From the NCBI GenBank assembly GCA_012032075.1, contig JAAURU010000033.1:1-14758 (forward strand): a stretch of 14,758 bases of DNA. Direction: 5' to 3'. Positions 6,126 through 14,579 of the stretch are shown piece after piece. Source of the DNA: Flavobacterium sp. (lineage in GTDB: Bacteria > Bacteroidota > Bacteroidia > Flavobacteriales > Flavobacteriaceae). Below the pieces are notes generated by a model, which was given only the letters and a program-made list of their open reading frames with translations, did not search any database and was not told the origin of the DNA. How positions within the stretch are numbered: position 1 is the stretch's first letter; each line of letters begins with the position of its first letter. The position numbers and the translations under genes were made by a program.

Positions 6126-6140
6126 TTGAATATTATTCAA
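6126..6140. promoter_or_regulatory. Palindromic operator candidate in the primase leader
   Basis: TTGAATA (6126-6132) and TATTCAA (6134-6140) form perfect 7-bp arms around one T. The site lies between the predicted primase transcription start (about 6160) and its ATG (6111), where a bound repressor would block elongation. The adjacent divergent XRE regulator is the obvious candidate binder. Confidence 0.45.
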
Positions 6141-6164
6141 TATATTTATTCATAATCTTGAAAG

Positions 6165-6196
6165 CAAAATTACAATAATATTTCATAATATTGCAA
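6165..6196 (-). promoter_or_regulatory. Bacteroidota promoter for primase-recombinase operon
   Basis: Read on the - strand, TAATTTTG (6172 down to 6165) matches the TAnnTTTG -7 consensus exactly. TTG at 6196-6194 supplies a -33 element with 21 bases between them. The start would fall near 6160, giving a leader of about 50 nt. Confidence 0.65.
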
Positions 6197-6199
6197 TAT
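6188..6199. promoter_or_regulatory. Perfect 12-bp palindrome over the -33 box
   Basis: ATATTGCAATAT is self-complementary and covers the -33 element of the primase promoter. It is also about 47 bp upstream of the XRE -7 element. A bound repressor here would block the primase promoter directly. Confidence 0.4.
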
Positions 6200-6245
6200 A
6201 ATTTCATTATAGTAAATATTAATAGTAAAAACTTTCAACTTATGG

Positions 6246-6253
6246 TAAATTTG
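6246..6253 (+). promoter_or_regulatory. -7 element of the XRE regulator gene
   Basis: TAAATTTG matches TAnnTTTG exactly, with a start expected near 6260. No clear -33 TTTG is present at the right distance, so the promoter may be weak. Its position rules out the upstream in-frame ATGs at 6191 and 6242 and supports the ATG at 6278. Confidence 0.5.
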
Positions 6254-6277
6254 CAAGAAACAATAGCACTTTATAAT

Positions 6278-6634
6278 ATGAAGTTCAACGAAAAAATCAA
6301 AGCTTTGCGTAAAGCTGCCGATATGAACCAACAGGAACTAGCCGACAAAATACACATACACGTTACGCATTTATCTAAAATGGAGAACGGTCATTTATTA
6401 CCGTCTATTGATATTGTACAGCGACTAATGAAAGTGTTTGCGGTTTCGGCTGATACGCTTTTAAACGATAATGAAAATAGTGTGGTAGAGTTACAGAACC
6501 ACGAACTAAACGAACAACTAATGCTTATTAATCAACTGGACGAAGAAGAAAAAAATGCCTTGATTAAAATTATTAATTCGATGCTTACTAAAAAAAGAAT
6601 GAAGGATTTATTAGATGGTAAAGTAAACTTTTAA
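6278..6634 (+). CDS. XRE-family HTH transcriptional regulator
   Basis: With the start at 6278 the product is 118 residues, beginning MKFNEKIKALRKAADMNQQE. Residues about 6-62 form a Cro/C1-type helix-turn-helix: NQQELADKIHIHVTHLSKME spans helices 2 and 3, and LPSIDIVQRLMKVFAVSADTLL completes the five-helix bundle. The tail (about 75-110) is a charged helical segment suited to dimerisation. The open frame extends 29 codons upstream to 6191, but a -7 promoter element at 6246-6253 lies inside that stretch, and homology-like sequence starts only at MKFNEK. The gene is divergent from the primase, with palindromes between them, the classic layout of a mobile-element repressor controlling both promoters. 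A strong hairpin ends it. The DNA-binding call is firm; the target is inferred. Confidence 0.9.
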   Translation: MKFNEKIKALRKAADMNQQELADKIHIHVTHLSKMENGHLLPSIDIVQRLMKVFAVSADTLLNDNENSVVELQNHELNEQLMLINQLDEEEKNALIKIINSMLTKKRMKDLLDGKVNF

Positions 6635-6661
6635 AAATCTTAATTGCTTTTATAAACTAAA

Positions 6662-6686
6662 AAACCACTTCAATTTGAAGTGGTTT
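6662..6686. terminator. Bidirectional terminator between convergent genes
   Basis: AAACCACTTC (6662-6671), loop AATTT and GAAGTGGTTT (6677-6686) form a perfect 10-bp stem. T-rich sequence follows on both strands. It lies between the XRE gene (stop at 6634, +) and the last gene of the toxin operon (stop at 6712, -), and can serve both. Confidence 0.8.
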
Positions 6687-6711
6687 ATTTATTTAAACTT
6701 GGTTTACAGTT

Positions 6712-7521
6712 TTAATCTTCAGTATTACCAAACTTATCTTTTTTAATAGCTTGGTACATTTTTTGGGCTTCTACATTTAATTGCATATTTAATCTAGGAT
6801 CTGTTAAAAAATCATACGATTTCTTTAAATCAAAATATTGAGGTTGCTCTAAATCTGTCATTATTCTTTCCATAACCTCTAATTCAACCTCGTTATCATT
6901 TAAAACAATATAAGGAATGTAGTAAGGGTTATATACTCCATATTCTTTGATTATTTTCCAATAACCACCTTTGTTTTTTATTATTATCTCTCCCAACAAT
7001 ATAGACAATGATAATGTATAATTATCTTTATTATTCTTTAAATCTACTTTTTTAATAGCTTCATTAAAGGCTTTGAAAAAATCATCATCATATTTGGCTT
7101 TATTCGAGATTTCAATATTTAGATCCTTTTCTAGATTAACAATATTTTCATTTATATGCTCTGGTAAATTAAGAAGTTTTTTACTGTATATTTCATATTG
7201 ATACACGTCAACTACTGCTATGGGGAAAAAGTCATCTTTAACCATTTTATTAAAAGCTTCTTTACTTTTAATAATAAGCCCATTTTCATAAGAAGCTAAA
7301 TTTCCAGGTAGCAAAATAATTTCTCCATTTTGGAGTATATAAACAAAAGCACTATTAGTGTCTAACTGATAATCAAAACTATCTATTTTTCTTTTATTCT
7401 TTTTTAAATAATCAATAATGACACTTACTTTTTCTTGCTTGTAATCATTAATCTGTTCAGTATTCATAAAATTAAAACTTAAGATTATTGCAAACAAATA
7501 AATAACATATACACTTTTCAT
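6712..7521 (-). CDS. Putative immunity protein to the RHS toxin, exported
   Basis: This 269-residue protein belongs to no family I recognise. The N-terminus (MKSVYVIYLFAIILSFNFMN) has a Lys followed by a hydrophobic stretch of about 15 residues, so it is a signal peptide or single membrane anchor. There is no lipobox cysteine. The rest is hydrophilic, rich in K, D, E, N and Y, with helical stretches around 110-160 and 210-265. The case for immunity is its position: it starts 4 bp after the stop of the RHS protein whose C-terminus is a nuclease, as the last gene before a terminator. The export signal is odd for a protein meant to block a cytoplasmic nuclease. It could instead act during export or at the inner membrane, or be unrelated to immunity. 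The ATG at 7521 is the only reasonable start. Confidence 0.55.
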   Translation of the reverse strand: MKSVYVIYLFAIILSFNFMNTEQINDYKQEKVSVIIDYLKKNKRKIDSFDYQLDTNSAFVYILQNGEIILLPGNLASYENGLIIKSKEAFNKMVKDDFFPIAVVDVYQYEIYSKKLLNLPEHINENIVNLEKDLNIEISNKAKYDDDFFKAFNEAIKKVDLKNNKDNYTLSLSILLGEIIIKNKGGYWKIIKEYGVYNPYYIPYIVLNDNEVELEVMERIMTDLEQPQYFDLKKSYDFLTDPRLNMQLNVEAQKMYQAIKKDKFGNTED

Positions 7522-7525
7522 AATG

Positions 7526-10500
7526 CTAGTCTTTTATTGCCTGTTTGAGTTCCGTAGGATTTACTTTTGGACCAAATGTAATTATCATTTGATTGTTTAC
7601 CATTGTATAATAAGATACCACTTGATTTAAGCCAACTCCTTTTTCAGCTGCTCTATTAGTGACAGAAGTACCAATACTAACATCGTAGGTTGTGGCAAGT
7701 GTTAAATGAGGGTTTCCGTATGATTTCATAAATCTAAACTTACTACTTAAATTGTCTATATGCCCCATTAACTGATTGGTATTTGAAGATAAGTATAAAC
7801 TACCGTTCATAGCTTTGACCTCATATGCAACAGCTCCCTGTACTCTTGTAGGTGCTCTACCGTTTTTGTATTCTCTTATAAAGTCGGCAATGAAATCAGG
7901 AACTGTATTTCTTGGGCCATAAAGTTTTGTTCCTTTTCTAAATCTAAATTTAGACGGTGTAACTCCTCTTGCAAAAGCTTCAAATTGTTTTTCAAAAAAT
8001 TCTCCTGTAACTTGTTGTAATTTGCCACTAGAACAATCTTTACAATAATTTTCTTTTACATATTCTAATAAAATAGATTTAGTCAAAGGTTTGGCTTCTG
8101 CACTTGTGGTGGTTTCCTCTCTGTTTTCACTTCCGTCAGAATTTAAGCCGTGGCTTGCCATTGCTTGCTCGAAAGATACTTCTTTGTTGCCATCCATATA
8201 CTTTCCTGTATCCCAATTATAGACGGCAGCTGCTCCACTTGGGTCAGCCCAAAATGCAGGATTATTATCAAAAGCTGCGTATGTAGATTGTGAATGATGT
8301 ACGATTGGATCTATTGAAGTAAATCTACCAATTGCTGGATCATATTGACGGGCATTCATATCATATAAATTCAACCCTAGCTCGTCTTGGTATTCATTGC
8401 CATTCAGCTTGTAAGTATAATTAGGCTCTGAATCATAATTATAGCCTTCATGTTTCAATCCAAATGAGTAGAAATGATTTTCTTCAAGGATTGAACTTGT
8501 AAAATAATTTATACAATTTTGATAAGGTCTTCCTTTATTGTCATATTCAGTTACACACTCTACTATATGCTCATCACCTAAAAGCCCATCGCCATCAATA
8601 TCCGAATAACTTACCCTAATATTTCCTAAGTGGTCTTTATAATTAAAAACATAACTAAAATTATCTCCTTTTTTCTTGACATAGCCCTCTTCATGGGAAA
8701 AAAATTGCAAAAACCCCTCTTTGTACTGAAAGCCACCACTTAAATAGTGTGTGTTTGTTATAGTACTTCCTTCGGTCACTTTTTTAAGTGCTTTTTGTCC
8801 TATGGCATTGTAAAGATATTCAATTGTGTTGGTTCCAACAAGTATTTTTGTTGGTAGATTTAAGTGGTTATATGAAATATTTGTTGTTATACCTTTGTTT
8901 TTATCGGTTAACATATTCCCATTAGCATCATAACTAAAGTCATTATCAGTATTTGAGCCATCTTTAAATCCTTGTGGCGAAGTGGTATTGTCAACTACTT
9001 TTTCTAATAGATTTTTATTGTCCGCATTATAATTATAAACTAAATTGTCTATAATATTTGGCATTCCTGCATTAATACCCCCATTTCTTACTAGAGTTTT
9101 GATATTTCCGTTTTTATCATAAGTAAGCGTTTCATTATAAGCATTTATATCATTAATCGATGCTAAGGGTTTTTTGTATTCAGCACTCGTTAATCGATTC
9201 AGATTGTCATAGTTATACTTATATTTTCTAAGCTCATTATCGCTATTGGTTTTCCAAAACGTTTCTGATATATTACCATTATACAAAGCCGTTGCATCTT
9301 CTGGGTCATTGTAGCTTATTTTAAAAGCAAATAAATCGTTCCCTATGTTATTGACATCATTGATACTTTTTAACCAGCCTCTAATGTTGTATTTATAGTC
9401 AACTGTTTGTAAGGCTGTATTCCCTGATATATCTTGCCCACCTACATTTTTGCTTATCAATTGCCCCAGCTCATCGTAAGTGTTTTTAGTTATTAGTTGT
9501 TCTGGTTGTTGATTAATTTGTTGTTTGTGTAATACTAATCTATCTTGACCTGAATAAGTAAATCTATCAGCTATGGTTATTGCCTCTGCATTTCCATCAT
9601 ATTTGTGCGTAGTTAAAGTATATAATGTTTTTCCTGACCAATCTAATTTATTATCAACTTGGGTAAAACCACCTAAAAAATTAGAGTTATATGTCCTTAC
9701 GGGTCTAAGTTTATCATCATAAAACGTATAACTTACCTCACTAGCATTTGGGTTAGATGCATCTAATACTTTTACCCATGAACCCGTTGAAAGTCCTTTT
9801 ACATTTGTGGCTATGGTTTGCCCTTCAATTTGAGTGGGAACTTCTGGTGCATTTGGATAGGTATAAGTATCGTAATAATTTTTAGTTAAGATATCATTTA
9901 CATTTAAAACAAATGGATTACTACCTGTTTCAATTGAAGCTTGATTGGTTTTTCTAGCGGTTGCTGTAGCTGTCATTTGTTTCCAACCTGTTTGAGTAAC
10001 TCTACCAAAAACATCATATTCGGTTATTATCCAACCTAATGTTGTGCCTCCATAAGGAGTAAACGCTGGTCCGGTTGCTACGGGTCTGTCGAGTTTATCA
10101 TAAATTATAAATTCCCATTGTTTGCCCGGTAGTTTCTTTTCTACTAAGCGGTTTCTAGCATCATATTTATACTGATAGCCAGCCCCCTCTAACTCCTCCA
10201 AAAGGGGAGAACCGTCAGCAATTATAGGAGGTATTACATAAGTTAAATTACCAAACTGATCATATACATAATAGGTGTCATGAGCTACACCAGCATTATA
10301 GGTTCGTTTTAAAATTACCTGTCCTTCTTTGTTTTTAAATTCTTCGGTGGTATTGTTTACTCCGCTTGTCCAGTTTTCATCTTTAGTGATGGTTTTGTAT
10401 AATTCGTTAGTATTATAATAGGTTTGCGGACTACTAATTGAAATATCATATAATTTCGATGTGGCATTCCAAGTGGCTGTGGCTTTGAAGTATTTTACTT

Positions 10501-11476
10501 CATTAGCAACATTACTTTGGTAATCAAATCTAATATCATGTCCATTACCTGCTTTCCAAGTTCCTGGTGCGCCTTGATTTAATACTCTTGAAAGGGGTGA
10601 TTTTTCGTATATCTTTTCACTAAAAAAATAATTATAGCCATAAATACTGGCATAGTAATTAAATTGCTCCTGACTGGCATTTTCTTTATATGTCATTAAA
10701 GCATCAGTTGCAGGATAAGGTAAATTCTCTACAGCCATTCTGCCCATAGTATCATACCGCATATAGGTAATTATATCTTTACCCGAAGCGCTTTGTGCAC
10801 AAGCACTATTTTGTATGGCTCTTCCTAAACCATCATAAAAAGTAATGTTAATAGTAGCATCATTTATATTGTTGATTTCAGAGAGCGCACTCACTGGCTT
10901 TTTAGGCACTACTTTTACAATGTAATTTTTACCTGAGTTAGGTAATGAAAAGGAACTTGGGTGTATATATGGATTCCCTCCAAAACTTCCATAAACATTA
11001 GGAGCAAAAGCATCGTAATTGTTCTCTACCACATTAGGCGGTAAATCCCCACAATAAGAAACTGGAGAGAATGGACTACCAAAACCGTCACCATCGGCAT
11101 CTAAATAGCCTGTTTTGGTTTGATATACTAAAGGGTTGTTGTCATTACAGTCGGTATTATTTCTAACTCCATTATTAGGTCTTTGACAAGAATTTACTAT
11201 AACAGTAGTACTCCCATAACCATCTCCATCATTGTCTAAGTACCAATTTACAGGAAATGTAATGGTGTTATCATTATCATCACAATCTCCATTTCTTATT
11301 GCTGTGTTTGGAAATACAGGTTGAGAAACAGCTACATCTATTAAAACCCCATTACCAATACCTATTCCGTCTTGGTCTTTATCTTCATAAAAACGCATCA
11401 ATGTAGTTTGCGCTTGTATGTTAATTATCGAAAATAAAATTGCGATTATTACTAAATTAAACTTCTTTATCATCAT
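7526..11476 (-). CDS. RHS/YD-repeat toxin with C-terminal PD-(D/E)XK nuclease
   Basis: This is an intact 1316-residue polymorphic toxin. A signal peptide spans 1-23 (cleavage probably after IQAQ). Three D-x-D-x-D-G calcium-loop repeats (about 29-39, 78-90 and 123-133), with DCDDND and DCNDNN between them, resemble MopE/thrombospondin type 3 repeats. A DUF6443-type module (about 183-330) follows, then YD repeats to about 945. The RHS core lies near 1033-1081 (LYDMNARQYDPAIGRFTSIDP, ending ADPSG). After this conserved border the sequence changes to the toxin tip. Glu1159, Asp1194, Glu1219-x-Lys1221 and Gln1235 are spaced like the E...D...ExK...Q active site of restriction-endonuclease-fold toxins, so DNA is the likely target. 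The ATG overlaps the previous gene's stop by one base (TAATG), so translation is coupled. The probable immunity gene follows after 4 bp. The RHS call is firm; the nuclease call rests on motif spacing. Confidence 0.9.
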   Translation of the reverse strand: MMIKKFNLVIIAILFSIINIQAQTTLMRFYEDKDQDGIGIGNGVLIDVAVSQPVFPNTAIRNGDCDDNDNTITFPVNWYLDNDGDGYGSTTVIVNSCQRPNNGVRNNTDCNDNNPLVYQTKTGYLDADGDGFGSPFSPVSYCGDLPPNVVENNYDAFAPNVYGSFGGNPYIHPSSFSLPNSGKNYIVKVVPKKPVSALSEINNINDATINITFYDGLGRAIQNSACAQSASGKDIITYMRYDTMGRMAVENLPYPATDALMTYKENASQEQFNYYASIYGYNYFFSEKIYEKSPLSRVLNQGAPGTWKAGNGHDIRFDYQSNVANEVKYFKATATWNATSKLYDISISSPQTYYNTNELYKTITKDENWTSGVNNTTEEFKNKEGQVILKRTYNAGVAHDTYYVYDQFGNLTYVIPPIIADGSPLLEELEGAGYQYKYDARNRLVEKKLPGKQWEFIIYDKLDRPVATGPAFTPYGGTTLGWIITEYDVFGRVTQTGWKQMTATATARKTNQASIETGSNPFVLNVNDILTKNYYDTYTYPNAPEVPTQIEGQTIATNVKGLSTGSWVKVLDASNPNASEVSYTFYDDKLRPVRTYNSNFLGGFTQVDNKLDWSGKTLYTLTTHKYDGNAEAITIADRFTYSGQDRLVLHKQQINQQPEQLITKNTYDELGQLISKNVGGQDISGNTALQTVDYKYNIRGWLKSINDVNNIGNDLFAFKISYNDPEDATALYNGNISETFWKTNSDNELRKYKYNYDNLNRLTSAEYKKPLASINDINAYNETLTYDKNGNIKTLVRNGGINAGMPNIIDNLVYNYNADNKNLLEKVVDNTTSPQGFKDGSNTDNDFSYDANGNMLTDKNKGITTNISYNHLNLPTKILVGTNTIEYLYNAIGQKALKKVTEGSTITNTHYLSGGFQYKEGFLQFFSHEEGYVKKKGDNFSYVFNYKDHLGNIRVSYSDIDGDGLLGDEHIVECVTEYDNKGRPYQNCINYFTSSILEENHFYSFGLKHEGYNYDSEPNYTYKLNGNEYQDELGLNLYDMNARQYDPAIGRFTSIDPIVHHSQSTYAAFDNNPAFWADPSGAAAVYNWDTGKYMDGNKEVSFEQAMASHGLNSDGSENREETTTSAEAKPLTKSILLEYVKENYCKDCSSGKLQQVTGEFFEKQFEAFARGVTPSKFRFRKGTKLYGPRNTVPDFIADFIREYKNGRAPTRVQGAVAYEVKAMNGSLYLSSNTNQLMGHIDNLSSKFRFMKSYGNPHLTLATTYDVSIGTSVTNRAAEKGVGLNQVVSYYTMVNNQMIITFGPKVNPTELKQAIKD

Positions 11477-14400
11477 TATCTGTATTGGTATTCGTAATTT
11501 TCTAGTATTTTATTGTCTTTATCTAAAATAGTTTTTAATCTATTGGCATAATCATATTGATATTTTGTAATATCCCCATTAGGTGCTGTCATAGTGCTTA
11601 TTCCTATTAAAGGTAAGTAGGTGTAAGTGGTAATCATAGCGTTAGGCAAGGCTGTTCTTAATGCATTTAAAGCGGTTTGCAAAGCAGTTTCTGAATTAGG
11701 ACTATCACTTACAGCTTGTAAATTAGTTTCATACTGTTGTACTTGTGCATATGTAGCATTTTCAATTTTTGCAATGGGGTACATCTTTTTATAGCCCCAT
11801 ATAAATACGGTAGAAATTCCGTTTTGTTCCGTTATTTGTAACAAATTGCCTTTATCGTCATATTTATCGTAAGTTGCTTTACATTCAAGTTGCCCCACAT
11901 TTGCAATGTTAGGAAAATCATTAGGAAATTTAGCAACATACTGTTTATGAGGCAATACTTTTGAATCATTAGACAGGGTATTTGTAAAAACCGTTTTTTG
12001 GGCGGTTAATTTTTCAGCTCCAAAGTAAGTCTCCTCTTGAATTGGATAAATTCTGTTGGCTTGAATTAAATTTTGCATAAATGGTTCTGTTGACAAATCT
12101 TGTGGATAAAAATATTTAGTACTTTTCTTATTGGATTCATTTGAAATTTCAATAGATTTTTCAATCAATAAATCATTATTAGTATTATATTTAAACTTTT
12201 CTATTGAAACTAATTGTTTTTGACCTGATGTATTGTAATTAATATTGATTTCTTCAATAGGATATACTTTGTAATTATATAATTTTACGGCTATTGCTCC
12301 TTGAATAATTATAAAACCAGTTCCACTTTGATTGAGTGATGCCGTATTTGTACTTTTTAATTGCTTATAAAATTTTTGAAATCGTTCTAAATCATTTCTA
12401 TACTTGATGATTTTTTATGGATCACAACATTGGAAGCGTTGTAATGGAAAACCCCCTCTTGTCTGCCTCTCTCATTTTCAAGACTTGTGAATGGAAAATA
12501 AGCATCGTTTTGATAAGATTGTACTTTAAATCCTTGTGGGAATTGATCCATATGGTTATCTACAGTTGTATTTGTAGGATATTCAATCAAAGCATCATTA
12601 GCTTGATAACTTGTAAAATAATATTTAGTATAAGAATTATCTCTGTTTAATTCCACCACTTCACTGTAAGAAACTCTATTGCCATTAGAAGGCAAATTAA
12701 ACATTAAATTGTAAGGAGTATTGATAAATTTTACTTGGTATCTGTTTTGTCCAATAGAAAAATAATCTGTAGTCTCTAATTTTGGACTTCCATCTCTTAC
12801 CCCACTACTACCTAGATATTGTATTGATTGTTCATTATTATAAACATTTGAATAATTCTTAACATAATAATACTTTTTTTGAGTTAGAATCTCATTGCTA
12901 TAGTTATAGTTTGTTATAGACTTAATCCTAGACCCCTCAACATATCCTTTCTCTGCTTGTAAGTTTACAATACTTGTTAATCTATTGGCATTTACTTTAG
13001 CACCATACTCATGCTTTTCCCATTGAAAAACACTATATCCTTTGGTTGGATAAATAATCTTAGTTAATATACAGTATTGAGGTAAATTTAAAATAGTATT
13101 AAATTCTCCATTATTAATTGTTGGATGCGTGTTAATATTGTTTAAGTTTAATCCTAGTATATTTTCTTTACTTAATAGATAAGGTTGCCCAGCATTTAAT
13201 GTGTTGTATTCAAATTTATAATTATTACCTGTTATATCTATTCCATTTAATAATAGTCTAGTATTAGCACCCTCAGTGAAAGAAAAATTAGCATAATTAA
13301 TTATTTTACTATTTATTATATCTTTAACAATGATACGATATAATTTTTTAACCTTCAAATTATCTAAATTTTTACCAATAATATTCAAATTAGTATTGTT
13401 ATTTGAATTACTTTGATTATTAGTTAACTGTTGGCTAGTGTATTTTAGTGTATTAGCATTTAGACTTTCAAATGAAATAATTTCATTTTCAGAAGTTATT
13501 GAATTAAGATATATTGGAAAAATAAAACTTCCACTTTCTGTATTCATATAACTTGGAGAAGTATTAGGAATTACCGTATCTACACCACTATAATTGGTTA
13601 ATTTTTTACTTCTAAAGCATTAATTAAGGTTCCTCCTTGTATATCACAAGTTATATAATCTTTACTATAATTAAAGTTTACCACGTTTCCGTAAATATCC
13701 TCTATCTTACTTAAATACCAAGAGTTTAAAGATACATTTCTAGCGTTAGTAATGGAATAATAAGAAGTTGAATATTCTACAAAGCCTAAGCCTCCAAAGC
13801 TATATCTTGTGCCATCAGGAGTAATTAAAGTAAACGATTTAAAAGCTCTACTTTGTTCTGTTTCCGCTAATTGAAAAGGTTCAGGTACATTTTGCGGACT
13901 ATTTTCAGAATTAATATAAGGTTGTAAATCTTGCTTTATTTCGTTAGGCGTTAAAAATCCATTTTGTTCAATTTTAATGTCATAATCAGAAATTACAACC
14001 CAACCTTTACTTGCCCCAGCATATAAAAATTTTCCTGAATAATTTAAGAAATTAAAACTAAATTCATCCGCAGAAACATCATAATAAGTACCTATACTCT
14101 CAGGGTATAATGCCCAATCTAAATTTTGGGTTGATGCCCAATTAGCATTATTTTCAATTAAATTACTACCAGATTGAGAAGGATTAGTATTGTTATAATA
14201 TTTTATTAAGGGAGATATATTTGGGCTATTTGGCACATCATAACCGTTTATTCTAAAATCATCAGGGGTATGATTAACATTTCTTGTAATTACTCCTGTA
14301 CTTTGTAAATTCCAACCTAGTCCAACCCATCCCGGCTGTGTAGTATGGTTAATTGTTCCTTGATGATATTTTAGTGTAATCGGTATTTCGATATTTTCCC

Positions 14401-14578
14401 TTTTTTAGCGTATGAAAAGGTATTGAAATATCAGGTGTTCCAGTAGCTAAACTCACAGGAATATTACCAAAAGTTTCAAATGTATTTGCAGTTGGACTTT
14501 TAACATTTGGTTTTGCAATATTTTGCCCATAAAAACATTTGCAAATAATAAACTTAAATATATAAACTTCTTCATCAT
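11476..14578 (-). pseudogene. RHS N-terminal partner protein, broken by four frameshifts
   Basis: Joining the frames restores one gene of about 1034 codons. It begins MMKKFIYLSLLFANVF (signal peptide) at 14578 and ends with a YD repeat (YQYDYANRLKTILDKDNK) whose stop overlaps the next ATG. Typical features are a GTPDISIPFHTL start, QPGWVGLGWNL (about residue 90), SFGGLGF and WYLSKIEDIYGN in the middle, and RIKSITNYNY further on, as in Bacteroidota RHS companion proteins. The breaks are at 14526-14535 (one base missing), 14394-14406 (one extra), about 13598-13605 (one A missing from A6) and 12411-12416 (one A missing from A6), positions on +. The largest open pieces are 14397-13598, 13604-12387 and 12411-11476. 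The sequence between breaks stays clean, so either the decay is recent or these are homopolymer read errors. Its start is 1 nt after the preceding stop. Confidence 0.8.
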
Positions 14579-14579
14579 C

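Noticed and set aside
6191..6277. N-terminal extension of the XRE gene from ATG 6191
   Set aside because: The stretch contains the gene's likely -7 element (6246-6253) and the -33 box of the divergent primase promoter. The HTH family sequence starts at MKFNEK (6278).
963..6711. Target-site duplications marking the ends of the recombinase module
   Set aside because: I compared sequence around 1040-1130 and 6634-6712 for direct repeats and saw only short GGTTTAT-type AT-rich matches, too weak to define att sites.
12417..12650. 77-codon + strand frame
   Set aside because: Antisense to the broken RHS partner gene and without any recognisable feature.
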